Shown piece by piece: positions 20,042 to 29,007 of a stretch of 64,000 bases of DNA. The number at the start of each line of letters is the position of its first letter. Position 1 is the stretch's first letter. The DNA is from Laspinema olomoucense D3b. Lineage in GTDB: Bacteria > Cyanobacteriota > Cyanobacteriia > Cyanobacteriales > Laspinemataceae. The notes below the pieces were generated by a model. The model saw only the letters and a list, made by a program, of their open reading frames with translations, was not told the DNA's origin and searched no databases. The stretch covers positions 62,001 to 126,000 of the forward strand of contig NZ_JAMXFA010000009.1 of assembly GCF_025370785.1 (NCBI RefSeq), in the 5' to 3' direction. The translations under genes were made by a program, and so were the position numbers.

Positions 20042-20449
20042 ATGAATCTAGCGAGTGTAAATCAATTTTTAGAGGAGATAGAATCCCACTGTCCCAAGAA
20101 TGCCATTCTTACCTTTCTCGGAAGTGATGGCGAATCGTTCGTGGTTGACCTCCAGCGCCAGGGCGATCTCGTCAATTATGGGTATCAATGGGGACTCAAG
20201 GAATTGCTGATTAGCAAGTTGCTGTTTAAAACTCAGCCCGTGGCTTCCCTGATTCTCCGGTCATTTTTACCTGAAATTGACGAACTGACCCACCTTCCCA
20301 TTAAAGAACTTCGGGGTTATGTCCTGAAATGGCAGGGTTCTGAACTGGAATATGAAAAACTCTCCCCCGAATTAATGTTTGCTTGTCAAAATACTGATGC
20401 GGAAACGGGAAATCCTCTCCCTTTAGAAACGTCGCTTCGGTATTGTTAA
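20042..20449 (+). CDS. Hypothetical protein within the pot cluster
   Basis: I do not recognise the family. The open frame begins inside the end of potA, but a start at 20042 (after GGACGGA) or 20024 gives 135 or 141 residues. Content: MNLASVNQFLEEIESHCP, AILTFLGSDGESFVVDLQRQGD, then a helical part with SLILRSFLPEIDELTHLPIKEL. It has no signal peptide or membrane span, so it is probably cytoplasmic. It lies 77 bp after potA and 70 bp before potD on the same strand, so it is probably co-transcribed. A link to polyamine transport is only inferred from position. Confidence 0.75.
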   Translation: MNLASVNQFLEEIESHCPKNAILTFLGSDGESFVVDLQRQGDLVNYGYQWGLKELLISKLLFKTQPVASLILRSFLPEIDELTHLPIKELRGYVLKWQGSELEYEKLSPELMFACQNTDAETGNPLPLETSLRYC

Positions 20450-20519
20450 TTAATCTGAATCTTGGTCATCACACCACTTTGTCAAAATAGTGCGGATTCC
20501 GAAACCCCAAAAATATAGA

Positions 20520-21650
20520 ATGAGCAGTGCTACACCGACCCGACGTCAGTTTTTAAAACAGTCTGCGGCGGCACTTTCTGGTCTGGCGCTATCGAGTTGT
20601 GGCTGGACTCTAGGCGGCCAACCGAGTCCGGAGATAGATGAAGATACTCCCACTTTGGCGGTGGACTCAACTGCTGCTAATGAACTGTTTATCTACACTT
20701 GGGCTGACTATACCGATGGAGATTTGCTCAGAAGTTTTACAGAGCAAACGGGTATCCGAGTGATTGTCGATATTTATGACTCTAATGAGGCGATGTTGGC
20801 AAAGATGCAGGCGGGCGGAGGGAGTTCTTACAGTATCATCTATCCCTCAGATTATATGGTGGGACGGATGGTCGAACTTCAACTGCTTAGACCCTTGGAG
20901 CGATCGCAGATTCAAGGGCTAGATAATTTGTTTGAGAAGTTCCAAGACCCGGAATATGACCGGGGAAATCGCTACAGTGTCCCGTTTACCTGGGGGACAA
21001 CTGGACTGATTTATAATTCGGCTAAACTCTCGACGCCTCCCGATGATTGGGAGTATCTCTGGACTCATCAGAGGGACCTCTCTCGACGGTTAACTTTAAT
21101 GAATGATGTGCGGGAGGTGTTGGGTGCGGGACTGCGATCGCTCGGTTATTCCTACAATTCTACGGATCCTGCCCAACTTCATGCCGCCTATGAACACTTG
21201 GTCAATCTGAAGCCAGCGATCGCTAATTTTACTACCGATGGCTGGCGGGATTTGATTTTGGCTGGGGATTTGGAAATGGCAATGGGTTTTTCTTTTGATG
21301 CACTCTCCGTCTCGGACGAAAATCCAGATTTGGAATATGTAGTCCCCATGAGTGGCAGTTCATTATGGACCGATACGATGGTCATTCCCAGAAATGCACC
21401 CAATGTTCAAGGCGCTTATGCTTGGATTAATTTTATGTTCCAACCCCAAGTGACAGCGGATTTAATTGAACGACTCTATTTTGCTACTCCGAATCGCGCC
21501 GCTTATAATTTGCTGTCCCAGGAACTCCGAGAAAATCCGACTTTATTTCCTTCGGAGTCGGTTTTAGAACGGTGTCAAGGTATTCTCCCCCTCGGCACTG
21601 ACAAGGAAAAAGAATATGCTCGCTATTGGATTAGATTAAAGAGTGTTTAA
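20520..21650 (+). CDS. potD: Spermidine/putrescine-binding lipoprotein
   Basis: PotD captures polyamines outside the inner membrane for the PotABC importer. From the ATG at 20520 it has 376 residues. The N-terminus has a twin-arginine-like RRQFLKQ at 8-14, a hydrophobic core, and a lipobox ending LSSC, so it is probably a Tat-exported lipoprotein. The solute-binding fold starts NELFIYTWADYTDGDLL and has typical IIYPSDYMVGRM, and WGTTGLIYN near the ligand cleft. A longer frame starts at GTG 20490, but the signal is better placed with 20520. The gene precedes potB. Confidence 0.94.
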   Translation: MSSATPTRRQFLKQSAAALSGLALSSCGWTLGGQPSPEIDEDTPTLAVDSTAANELFIYTWADYTDGDLLRSFTEQTGIRVIVDIYDSNEAMLAKMQAGGGSSYSIIYPSDYMVGRMVELQLLRPLERSQIQGLDNLFEKFQDPEYDRGNRYSVPFTWGTTGLIYNSAKLSTPPDDWEYLWTHQRDLSRRLTLMNDVREVLGAGLRSLGYSYNSTDPAQLHAAYEHLVNLKPAIANFTTDGWRDLILAGDLEMAMGFSFDALSVSDENPDLEYVVPMSGSSLWTDTMVIPRNAPNVQGAYAWINFMFQPQVTADLIERLYFATPNRAAYNLLSQELRENPTLFPSESVLERCQGILPLGTDKEKEYARYWIRLKSV

Positions 21651-21873
21651 ATAAGCCATGAATTCCCCATTAGAAAAAGGGAATAAAAATGCTTAGTATT
21701 CATCGAAATTGGGGTCAAAATGTTCTTATTTGTTCTGATTTTTTAACTTAACCCCTCCATCTATTCAAAACGAACTGAGTTTTTAAGTTAGCTTAGTTTT
21801 CCTGACCCTGTATCCGAAAAAGCTCTAACCGATCGCGATTTAAATTCTGGTCTGTCCCCCTATTACTCTTCCC

Positions 21874-22800
21874 ATGACTGTATCGCCCAGTAAGCCGAAA
21901 AACGAATCTAAAATCGGAAAACGCACCCTACCGGAGTGGCTGGGACCCCTGGCTTTACTCGGTCCTGCCGGAGTCTGGTTATTCCTGTTGTTGGTCCTGC
22001 CAACGGTGGTGATTTTTCAACTGAGTTTAGTACCGGGAATTCAACCGGGCGATCGCGTGATTCCCTCGGGACTGGATAATTTCTGTCTCGTTTTGGGATT
22101 TGAAAATTGCCGATTCGCGGACTTTGACCCGGTATTTCTCCAAACCATCGGGCGATCGCTCTTTTTTGCCACCGGCACTACAGTGATTTGTCTCCTATTA
22201 GGATTTCCCGTTGCCTATTGGTTAGCGGTAGATACCCCAAAACGCTGGCGAACTTTACTCTTACTCGCCTTCGTTTTGCCCCTTTGGACCTCATCCCTGC
22301 TGCGTTCCTACGCCTGGAAAACGATTTTGCGTCCCACAGGTGTCCTCAACTCACTGTTAGGAGTTGTAGGAATCCCTCCCTTAGATTTACTGCATCAAAG
22401 TTCTGCTGTATTCATCGGCATGAGTTACAGTTTCCTTCCCTACATGGTGTTAATTCTTTACGCATCATTAGAAAAGCTGGATAAACGTTTATTAGAAGCC
22501 GCCGCCGATTTGGGGGCCAATCCCATTGAAGTGTTTTGGAAAGTGACAGTCCCTCAAACCTTATCGGGAATTGCTGCTGGTTCTTTGCTTGTTTTTATTA
22601 GCGGTTTAGGGGATTTCGTGAATCCTGAATTGCTGGGGGGGGCTTCCAGTATGACCGTTTCTCGGTTAATTTATGATCAATTCTTAGGAGTGGCACGAGA
22701 CTGGGGATTTGGTTCAGCCCTGAGTATGGTATTAATTCTAGCGGTGAGTTTGGCGATCGCCGCCTTAATTCGTTTTGGCGAAGCCACCCCTAAAAAATAA
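21874..22800 (+). CDS. potB: Spermidine/putrescine ABC transporter permease
   Basis: One of the two inner-membrane permease subunits of the polyamine importer, 308 residues with six predicted membrane spans. The first span begins LGPAGVWLFLLLVLPTVVIF (about 31-50). The EAA loop that contacts PotA reads LLEAAADLGANPIEVFWKVTVPQ (about 211-233). The gap from potD is 223 bp and holds no gene. potC follows after 62 bp on the same strand. Confidence 0.95.
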   Translation: MTVSPSKPKNESKIGKRTLPEWLGPLALLGPAGVWLFLLLVLPTVVIFQLSLVPGIQPGDRVIPSGLDNFCLVLGFENCRFADFDPVFLQTIGRSLFFATGTTVICLLLGFPVAYWLAVDTPKRWRTLLLLAFVLPLWTSSLLRSYAWKTILRPTGVLNSLLGVVGIPPLDLLHQSSAVFIGMSYSFLPYMVLILYASLEKLDKRLLEAAADLGANPIEVFWKVTVPQTLSGIAAGSLLVFISGLGDFVNPELLGGASSMTVSRLIYDQFLGVARDWGFGSALSMVLILAVSLAIAALIRFGEATPKK

Positions 22801-22862
22801 GAGTTTAACCCATCTAAAGGGTGCATTATCAAGTCTAAGTAATGCTTGCGTGGTGAAATTGC

Positions 22863-23699
22863 ATGACAGAAACAAGGCTCAAACAGGAGGATATTCCGGT
22901 AGATATGTTAAAAAGCCAGAGTCGAATTAATATCTCTTGGCAGATAGCATTTGCCGGATCAATGTTTTTTTTCATGTACCTCCCCATTTTGGTACTGGCC
23001 TTTTACAGTTTTAATGAGTCTCGCTATAGTGCGAGTTGGGAAGGATTTACCTTAAAATGGTATTTCACCCTATTTCAGGATGAAGCCATTTTAAAAGCCC
23101 TAAAAAATAGTTTAATTGTGGGGTTTTCAGCAATTATTGTGGCAGCGATTGTCGGGACCTTAATGGCGGTTGGGCTATCCCGATATCGATTTCGGGGGAA
23201 GAGTTTGTATTTGGGCGTATCCTATTTACCGTTAATCATCCCGGATATTGCGATCGCCGTGGCTACTCTCGTCTTTTTAGCCGCCGTCCAAATTAACCTC
23301 AGCATTTGGACCATTATCGCCGCCCATATTGTCTTCTGTCTTGCCTATATTGGGTTAGTCGTCTCTACTCGCCTCAGTGACTTAGACCCCCACCTAGAAG
23401 AAGCTGCCCTAGATTTGGGGGCGACTCCCGTTCAGTCTTTTTTACAAGTATTACTGCCGCAATTGATGCCGGGAATCGTCTCCGGTTGTCTGTTAGCCTT
23501 TGTCCTGAGTTTAGATGATTTATTAATTGCTTCATTCACCTCCGGGGGTGGCGCAGTGACGCTCCCGATGGAAATTTTTGGACGGATTAGAACCGGGGTG
23601 AAGCCGGATATTAATGCCTTGAGTGTCGTGTTAATTTTGACCTCCGGGGCGATCGCTTTTCTAGGAGAATTCATCCGCTCTCGCAGTGAAAAGAAGTAA
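22863..23699 (+). CDS. potC: Spermidine/putrescine ABC transporter permease
   Basis: The partner permease of PotB, 278 residues with six predicted membrane spans, starting with IAFAGSMFFFMYLPILVLAF (about 29-48). The EAA loop is HLEEAALDLGATPVQSFLQV, followed by LLPQLMPGI. FVLSLDDLLIASFTSG near the C-terminus is typical of PotC. It closes the five-gene cluster. A repeat-rich spacer follows before the next gene. Confidence 0.95.
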   Translation: MTETRLKQEDIPVDMLKSQSRINISWQIAFAGSMFFFMYLPILVLAFYSFNESRYSASWEGFTLKWYFTLFQDEAILKALKNSLIVGFSAIIVAAIVGTLMAVGLSRYRFRGKSLYLGVSYLPLIIPDIAIAVATLVFLAAVQINLSIWTIIAAHIVFCLAYIGLVVSTRLSDLDPHLEEAALDLGATPVQSFLQVLLPQLMPGIVSGCLLAFVLSLDDLLIASFTSGGGAVTLPMEIFGRIRTGVKPDINALSVVLILTSGAIAFLGEFIRSRSEKK

Positions 23700-23850
23700 C
23701 CTATCCTGGTTACTTGGCTTCAGCCAAGTAATGCCCCCTTGGAGGCTCTGCCTCCAGTCCAATCTCCTCGTCCCTCGTTACTTGTTGCTGTGCAGGCGCT
23801 TAAGCCGCAAAATGCCCGTGTCACGGCAGAGCCATAACACGAGAAATAAT
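23700..23850. repeat. Short palindromic repeats (TTGGCTTCAGCCAA, GGAGGCTCTGCCTCCAGT)
   Basis: Back-to-back short palindromes occupy the gap after potC. The GGAGGCTCTGCCTCCAGT unit recurs at 59969-59986 inside a larger inverted-repeat element, so these belong to the same dispersed family. They may also act as a transcription stop for the pot cluster. Confidence 0.65.
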
Positions 23851-23875
23851 TTCCCTTAACCTGAGCTTCAATCTG

Positions 23876-24532
23876 ATGAGTGACTCTCCAGACCCTGCTA
23901 ATTCTGAACCCAGTCCCCTCCCTGGCAAGACTCCCACAGTACCAGAGCCGGTGCTGGATACACCCTCCTGGGTAGACTTACGCCGCTATGATCAGTCATG
24001 GTTCGATCGCGGTAAGTCCAGCGGTTTTATCTTGCTCTGGTGGTTGGTGCAAGGGGTCGCTTTCCCCTTAAGTCCTCATTTTGCCCACGGATTTCGCCGC
24101 TGGTTGTTGCGGCGATTTGGTGCAGAAATTGGGACTGGGGTGCTGATTCGTCCCACAGCGCGATTTACCTACCCTTGGAAAATCGCGATCGGGGATTACT
24201 CCTGGATTGGGGATGATGTGGTTTTATATAGTCTCGATCGCATTTGGATCGGGCAGCATTGCGTAATTTCCCAAAGAAGCTACCTCTGTACCGGCAGTCA
24301 TCGTCTCGACGACCCTACCTTTAACCTAGAAACTGCTCCTGTAGAAATTGGTAACGGGGTATGGGTTGCCGCAGACTGTTTTATCGCCCCTGGGGTGAAA
24401 ATTGGCTCCAATGCGGCGATCGGTGCGCGCAGTAGTGTGTTTAGCAATATGCCAGAGGGTCAAATTTGCTTTGGCAGTCCCTGCCGTCCCCACTATTCCC
24501 GGAAGGTTGAGGAACAACCGACTCAGGAGTGA
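23876..24532 (+). CDS. WcaF-type putative acyltransferase (left-handed beta-helix)
   Basis: A 218-residue hexapeptide-repeat acyltransferase of the WcaF type (colanic-acid-like O-acetyltransferases). It would move an acetyl or acyl group from acyl-CoA to an exopolysaccharide sugar. The N-terminus is Pro-rich, then VDLRRYDQSWFDRG, an amphipathic membrane-proximal helix (FILLWWLVQGVAFPLSP), and beta-helix coils from about 90 to 200 with IGTGVLIRP, IGDYSWIGDDVVL, SYLCTGSHRLDDPTFNL (catalytic His region) and GVKIGSNAAIGARSSV. The neighbours give no clear pathway. A WcaI-like glycosyltransferase lies 7 kb away on the other strand. Confidence 0.88.
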   Translation: MSDSPDPANSEPSPLPGKTPTVPEPVLDTPSWVDLRRYDQSWFDRGKSSGFILLWWLVQGVAFPLSPHFAHGFRRWLLRRFGAEIGTGVLIRPTARFTYPWKIAIGDYSWIGDDVVLYSLDRIWIGQHCVISQRSYLCTGSHRLDDPTFNLETAPVEIGNGVWVAADCFIAPGVKIGSNAAIGARSSVFSNMPEGQICFGSPCRPHYSRKVEEQPTQE

Positions 24533-24632
24533 GAAACCGGGTTTTTTTCCCAATCTTGGCAAATTGAACTAAATCTTGCCATCAACCCGGTTTCTGGTCC
24601 TGGGTAAATCCTTGTAGAAACCGGGTTTATGG
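24533..24632. repeat. AAACCGGGTTT palindrome repeats
   Basis: Three copies (GAAACCGGGTTTTTTTCC, AACCCGGTTTCTGG, GAAACCGGGTTTATGG) lie between convergent genes. The first has a T run and can act as a terminator for the plus-strand acyltransferase gene. The family recurs near 39776-39842, 42690 and 58776-58865. Confidence 0.8.
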
Positions 24633-24633
24633 T

Positions 24634-26121
24634 TTACTCATTCATATTTCGATAAGTGGCAACCGCAGAGGGGGAAATGCGGTTCAGATACCGGAAAATC
24701 CAGTATTTAAAAACCGTATCCAGGATGACTGGGAAGGTGGCAATAAATAGATAAATAAAGCCCCGACTTTCCGGGAGTCCCAGATGGCGAGAAATCCCTT
24801 CCAGGACGATTTCCCAGCCATGAGGGGAGTGAAATCCCACGAAAATATCAGTAAATAAGATAATGATGAAAGCTTTGGCACTGTCGCTCAAGCCATAAAC
24901 GATATCATCAATAAATGATTTCAGGCTTTCAATTTCCCGTTCGCTCTTATAGATGACTAAGCCAAAGGCAACGAAGGAAAATAAATCAGAAAAAATATTT
25001 TTTATCGCATCACTACTGCGATAGGTGTAGCGTTTGGCGACTTCTAAGGCTTTGAGTTTGGTTTGCTGTTCCACATCTTCTTTTGATAAATGCTCGGGAA
25101 TTTTGCCGATAAATTTGAGTTGTTCTTTCTCCGGTCCTTCTAAACTTTCGAGTTGGGTCGCTAGGAGTTCTTCAAATTCCAGCATTTCATGGAATTGAGT
25201 TAATTCCCTTAAGGCTTCTTCTTTCATATCGACATTGAGAAAAATTTCGGCTCGGTTTCCAATGAGCCGGTCACAAATTGGACCTACAACAAAGTTTTTG
25301 GCAACTTGTTGGGTGAGCAAGGGAATTAAAATTAACAGTAAAATAAATTTGATGGAAACAATGGTTTTGGTTTTAGACTGACGAAATTCTTGGACGACTT
25401 CATCTTCCGCTTTGGGGTCCAATTCTCGCTTGAGGCGATCGAGGGTTCTTAAAATTGAGCGGGGTAAGAAGCTGGTTTGTCCGGCAAGAGAGCCGATATC
25501 TTTGGGTTCGGCTGGGGAGTTGGGAATCGTCTCTTCGAGGATGGGGGAGGGCTGTTTTTTGCCCTTTAAACGGCCTGATTGGGGAACTTCTAAGGGGTAG
25601 GAAGGGGCGGCTTCCCCTAAAGTGCGAGTCGTACTCAACTCAGAGGCAGTGGGTTGCACTGGCTTACGGGTATATTTGGCGGTGACTTCATCAATAAAAC
25701 TGAGTTTATCTAGAATCAAAGATTGAGAGGGTTGAGATAAACTGAACTCTGGGGGTGAGATTCGATTATCTTCGGAAGATACGACCCGCACCGGGATGGA
25801 GCCATCAAAAGGCCGATCGCCTAATTTGGATTGTTTGTAAATCTCTACAAATGACCGGCTATTCCTAAATTCTCTTAATCGGAGTTTGATAATGCTTAAA
25901 TTGCGTTTTAAATCCGATTCATAAGCCAAAAACACCGCTTCCCCATAGTTAGCGTTTTGTCGGAAAATCGGCTGACTATTAAAATATTTTTTTTCAATTT
26001 CTTCAATATTAAGGGCTGCTTGATAGGCGAGTTCCAGAGAACGCTCGGGGGTTGCGAGCAGCCATTGTTTCGCGGAGGTAAAAAACCCGGATTGATTAGA
26101 AGAATATTTATGTTTTTTCAT
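24634..26121 (-). CDS. pxcA: Proton extrusion protein PxcA (CemA family)
   Basis: PxcA is needed for light-dependent proton extrusion and helps inorganic carbon uptake; the chloroplast homologue is CemA/Ycf10. It has 495 residues. The first half is a soluble, partly disordered N-terminal extension. The CemA domain follows, with membrane spans near 255-275 (SIKFILLLILIPLLTQQVAK), 385-405, 420-440 and 460-480 (GFIYLFIATFPVILDTVFKY). A strong AAGGAGGG precedes the ATG. It is a single gene, divergent from the helicase-like gene to its right, and it ends in the palindromic repeat zone. Confidence 0.93.
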   Translation of the reverse strand: MKKHKYSSNQSGFFTSAKQWLLATPERSLELAYQAALNIEEIEKKYFNSQPIFRQNANYGEAVFLAYESDLKRNLSIIKLRLREFRNSRSFVEIYKQSKLGDRPFDGSIPVRVVSSEDNRISPPEFSLSQPSQSLILDKLSFIDEVTAKYTRKPVQPTASELSTTRTLGEAAPSYPLEVPQSGRLKGKKQPSPILEETIPNSPAEPKDIGSLAGQTSFLPRSILRTLDRLKRELDPKAEDEVVQEFRQSKTKTIVSIKFILLLILIPLLTQQVAKNFVVGPICDRLIGNRAEIFLNVDMKEEALRELTQFHEMLEFEELLATQLESLEGPEKEQLKFIGKIPEHLSKEDVEQQTKLKALEVAKRYTYRSSDAIKNIFSDLFSFVAFGLVIYKSEREIESLKSFIDDIVYGLSDSAKAFIIILFTDIFVGFHSPHGWEIVLEGISRHLGLPESRGFIYLFIATFPVILDTVFKYWIFRYLNRISPSAVATYRNMNE

Positions 26122-26431
26122 AACCCTCCTTTACTCGAACCAATGGATCACGATTGGACAAGGACTGACTCGAACTATTCCGGTGTAAACCCTTTTTCTG
26201 ACTCCAGTTGAGGCAGATTTCCCCGGAATGCACCGGGAGTTTACATCAGGCACGATGCTGTTGTAGACCCGAGAGTTTACCGATTCTTTTGCCAAGAGGC
26301 AAGGCGATCGCCCCACTATCCGCAACCCTTGAGGTACTATCCCCTCGGGCAAAACGCAATAATGAAACTATACACCTCACACAAGCAACTTACAGTGGTC
26401 GTATGTTAACAAATTTGGTGGAGGATTAGGA
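26122..26431. other. Divergent promoter region between pxcA and the helicase-like gene
   Basis: No gene is seen. Ribosome sites for both flanking genes are clear at the ends (AAGGAGGG leftward, GGAGGATTAGGA rightward). No palindromic repeat or obvious promoter hexamers were recognised. Confidence 0.5.
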
Positions 26432-28669
26432 GTGGGTACAGCATCAATTTGGATCGTCGGATCGACTGGCAGTGGCAAGACGGGTCGTCTGGTTCAGGAG
26501 TTGTGCAACTGGGTTGACTCGAATCGCGACCCAAACACCCCTCCCCTGAATCACAACTGGACTGCTGCTGCTGAGTCCAACGCCGGGACCGGGCGACGGG
26601 GAGGCAGGCAGAAACCAGATATTTTAATCTCTCAAACAATAGCGCGATCGCTCCGGTTGGGACAAGATGAACCCCCCTTGCTCGTCTTTGCTGCAACCGG
26701 AGACGATCGCATTCCCTTAACCGATCGCATCATCCATGCCACCTCCGGACGCTATCCCCTTGATTCCTCTACCCCCCTCGCCTTTTTCCAGCGGGAAGTC
26801 CTGCTGTTTTGGCCCCTCCTAATTCAACAACTCCATCTCAGGGCCGAGTTTCCCCTGCGAGTGCGCCCAGAAACTGAGCAGGAGTTAGCAACCCGCCTAT
26901 GGAGAGATGAGTTAGACTCTGGACGCTTGCGCCAAGAGGGAGTCAGCGAATATCGCCTAGTCCGCAGGACCTTGGACTTGTTGCAACTGGCGGCCTCCAG
27001 TGGCAGACGCCTGGAAGATATTCCGGTAATTTTACAGGAAGGAATTGACGATCCGTCAGGGGATCTAGACCTCTGGGACTGCATGGGGGAAGTGTTGCTC
27101 AAGTGGCGCAGGTGGTGTCTACAACGAGGGTTACTCACCTATGGGATTATCACCGAATTGTATTGGCGGCATTTACTCCCGAATCCCACCTACCGCAGTC
27201 ATTTAATCCGGCGCTATCCCGCAGTCTTTGCCGATGATGTGGATGAGTATCCCAAAATTGTCCGAGATTTGTTTGAGGTCCTGCTGGATGCGGGAATTCC
27301 TGGCGTTTTTACCTACAATCCCAAGGGGTCTGTACGTCAGGGATTAGGGGCAGATCCCGATTATTTGGCCCGGTTAGCATTCCGTTGTGAACAACAGCAG
27401 TTGCGGGTCACTAGCGGATTGGCGGGGACGTTGGGGAAAATGGCCCTACAGGTGATGGAAGACCCGACGGTGTATTTAGAGGAAATGGAGGAGAGTGGAT
27501 TGTCCCTGCCGGTGGGGTCGATTCAAACCACTGCCCGATCGCAACTGTTGCGCGAAACCGGGGAGGCGATCGCCCATGCAGTCCATACCGGCAAGGTTAA
27601 ACCGTCGGAAATTGCCGTAATTGCTCCCGGTTTAGATGCGATCGCCCGCTATAGTCTCCAGTCCATCCTCACCAGCAAAGGAATCCCAGTCCAATCCCTC
27701 AACGAACAACGTCCCCTCGCCACCGTCCCCGTGATTCGCGCCTTACTCACCCTCTTAGCCCTCGTGTATCCCGGCCTCGGACGCCTCGTAGACCGGGATA
27801 GCGTCGCTGAAATGCTCGTTGTCCTCAGTCGTCGTCCCAACTGGGAATCCCTGAAAGAGACGGAGGAAGGTACGAACCTCCTCCATCCGGCATCTTTTTT
27901 GATTGACCCCGTACGCGCTGGGTTATTGGTGGATCATTGCTATTCTCCCGCCACGGAACAGCCGAAATTGTTACCCGTGACGGCATTTCCCCGCTGGGAC
28001 CGTTTGGGATATCGGGCAACCACGGTTTATCAGGAGATTTTGGACTGGATTGACAAGAGGCGATCGCAGCTAACCAGTCCCATCGCCTTACTCAACTCGG
28101 CAATTCAAGAATTTTTAGGCCGTTCCAGCAGTTTACCTGGAGACCAAATTGCCGCCCTTCGCGAGTTAATGGAAACCGCCCAACATTATTGGGAGGTGGA
28201 TGGACGGTTGCGCCGTTGTGGGGAACAGGATGCGCCGGATTATGTAACTGTGGGTCAATTTATCCAACTGCTTCGCAAAGGCACAATTACCGCAAATCCT
28301 TTCCCGGTGAGTGCCTTGGGTGCAAAACCCAATTCGGTCACCCTGGCGACGATTTTCCAATATCGGGCGGCGCGACAGTTTCACCGTTGGCATTTTTGGT
28401 TAGATATTGGTTCACCGTTATGGTCTCGCGGAGGTGCAGCGAGTTTGTTTGCAGCGCCGCTATTCTTACAAAGTTGGTCCGGTGACCCTTGGACGCAGGA
28501 GGAGGAAATTCGCAATGATGAGGACCGATTGCAGCGGATTGTTCTGGATTTATTAGGGAGAGTAGGCGATCGCGTCATTCTCTGTCACAGTGATTTAGCC
28601 ACCAATGGTCAAGAACAAACCGGGCCTTTATTATCGGTCTTAAATGCTTGGGTTCCTTTGGAAGAGTAG
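26432..28669 (+). CDS. UvrD/AddB-like helicase-related ATPase (cyanobacterial recombinase-like protein)
   Basis: A 745-residue ATPase with Walker A GSTGSGKT (10-17) and a Walker B-like FADDVDEYP near residue 267. The layout (IWIVGSTGSGKT, then a long helical region, then AVFADDVDEYPKI and EIAVIAPGLDAI) fits the inactivated or diverged SF1 helicase fold of AddB/UvrD relatives. Cyanobacterial genomes annotate such proteins as recombinase family. The C-terminal part (QFIQLLRKGTITANPFP) shows no clear AddB nuclease/Fe-S Cys cluster. The start is GTG at 26432, chosen because GGAGGATTAGGA lies just upstream. A role in DNA repair or recombination is inferred from the fold only. Confidence 0.7.
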   Translation: MGTASIWIVGSTGSGKTGRLVQELCNWVDSNRDPNTPPLNHNWTAAAESNAGTGRRGGRQKPDILISQTIARSLRLGQDEPPLLVFAATGDDRIPLTDRIIHATSGRYPLDSSTPLAFFQREVLLFWPLLIQQLHLRAEFPLRVRPETEQELATRLWRDELDSGRLRQEGVSEYRLVRRTLDLLQLAASSGRRLEDIPVILQEGIDDPSGDLDLWDCMGEVLLKWRRWCLQRGLLTYGIITELYWRHLLPNPTYRSHLIRRYPAVFADDVDEYPKIVRDLFEVLLDAGIPGVFTYNPKGSVRQGLGADPDYLARLAFRCEQQQLRVTSGLAGTLGKMALQVMEDPTVYLEEMEESGLSLPVGSIQTTARSQLLRETGEAIAHAVHTGKVKPSEIAVIAPGLDAIARYSLQSILTSKGIPVQSLNEQRPLATVPVIRALLTLLALVYPGLGRLVDRDSVAEMLVVLSRRPNWESLKETEEGTNLLHPASFLIDPVRAGLLVDHCYSPATEQPKLLPVTAFPRWDRLGYRATTVYQEILDWIDKRRSQLTSPIALLNSAIQEFLGRSSSLPGDQIAALRELMETAQHYWEVDGRLRRCGEQDAPDYVTVGQFIQLLRKGTITANPFPVSALGAKPNSVTLATIFQYRAARQFHRWHFWLDIGSPLWSRGGAASLFAAPLFLQSWSGDPWTQEEEIRNDEDRLQRIVLDLLGRVGDRVILCHSDLATNGQEQTGPLLSVLNAWVPLEE

Positions 28670-29007
28670 ATTTCTCCATTCCCCGTTCAACGTCCCCCCT
28701 TCAGGGGTTTCCGGGTTTCTGGGCGGAAAGATAACGCCTGAAGGCGTTATACCAAATCCGGTTGGTAAAAGTCGATTTTCTCTTTTAGCCCGCGCAGGCG
28801 GGCTTCGTCCCTGTAGACCCACCCTTGAGGGTGTGGGTTTTTACAGACCTATCCCAACCGGATTCCGTATTACTACGAACTAAGAGAAGATAACGCCTGA
28901 AGGCGTTACTACGAACAAAAGAAAAAAATACTTTTCCCTGTTTGTAGTAACGCCTTCAGGCGTTTCTTGATTTCCTGCGTCAACGGATTAATAAAACAAT
29001 CCCGGAC
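28670..29007. repeat. Cluster of palindromic repeats (TAACGCCTGAAGGCGTTA and GCCCGCGCAGGCGGGC families)
   Basis: The gap holds TAACGCCT/AGGCGTTA palindromes at 28732-28749 and 28891-28908 and an inverted copy at 28947-28963 (both flanked by TACTACGAACA or its complement). It also holds GCCCGCGCAGGCGGGC followed by TTCGTCCCTGTAGACCC near 28779. A diverged version of the latter lies near 47701. No gene is seen. Confidence 0.8.
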
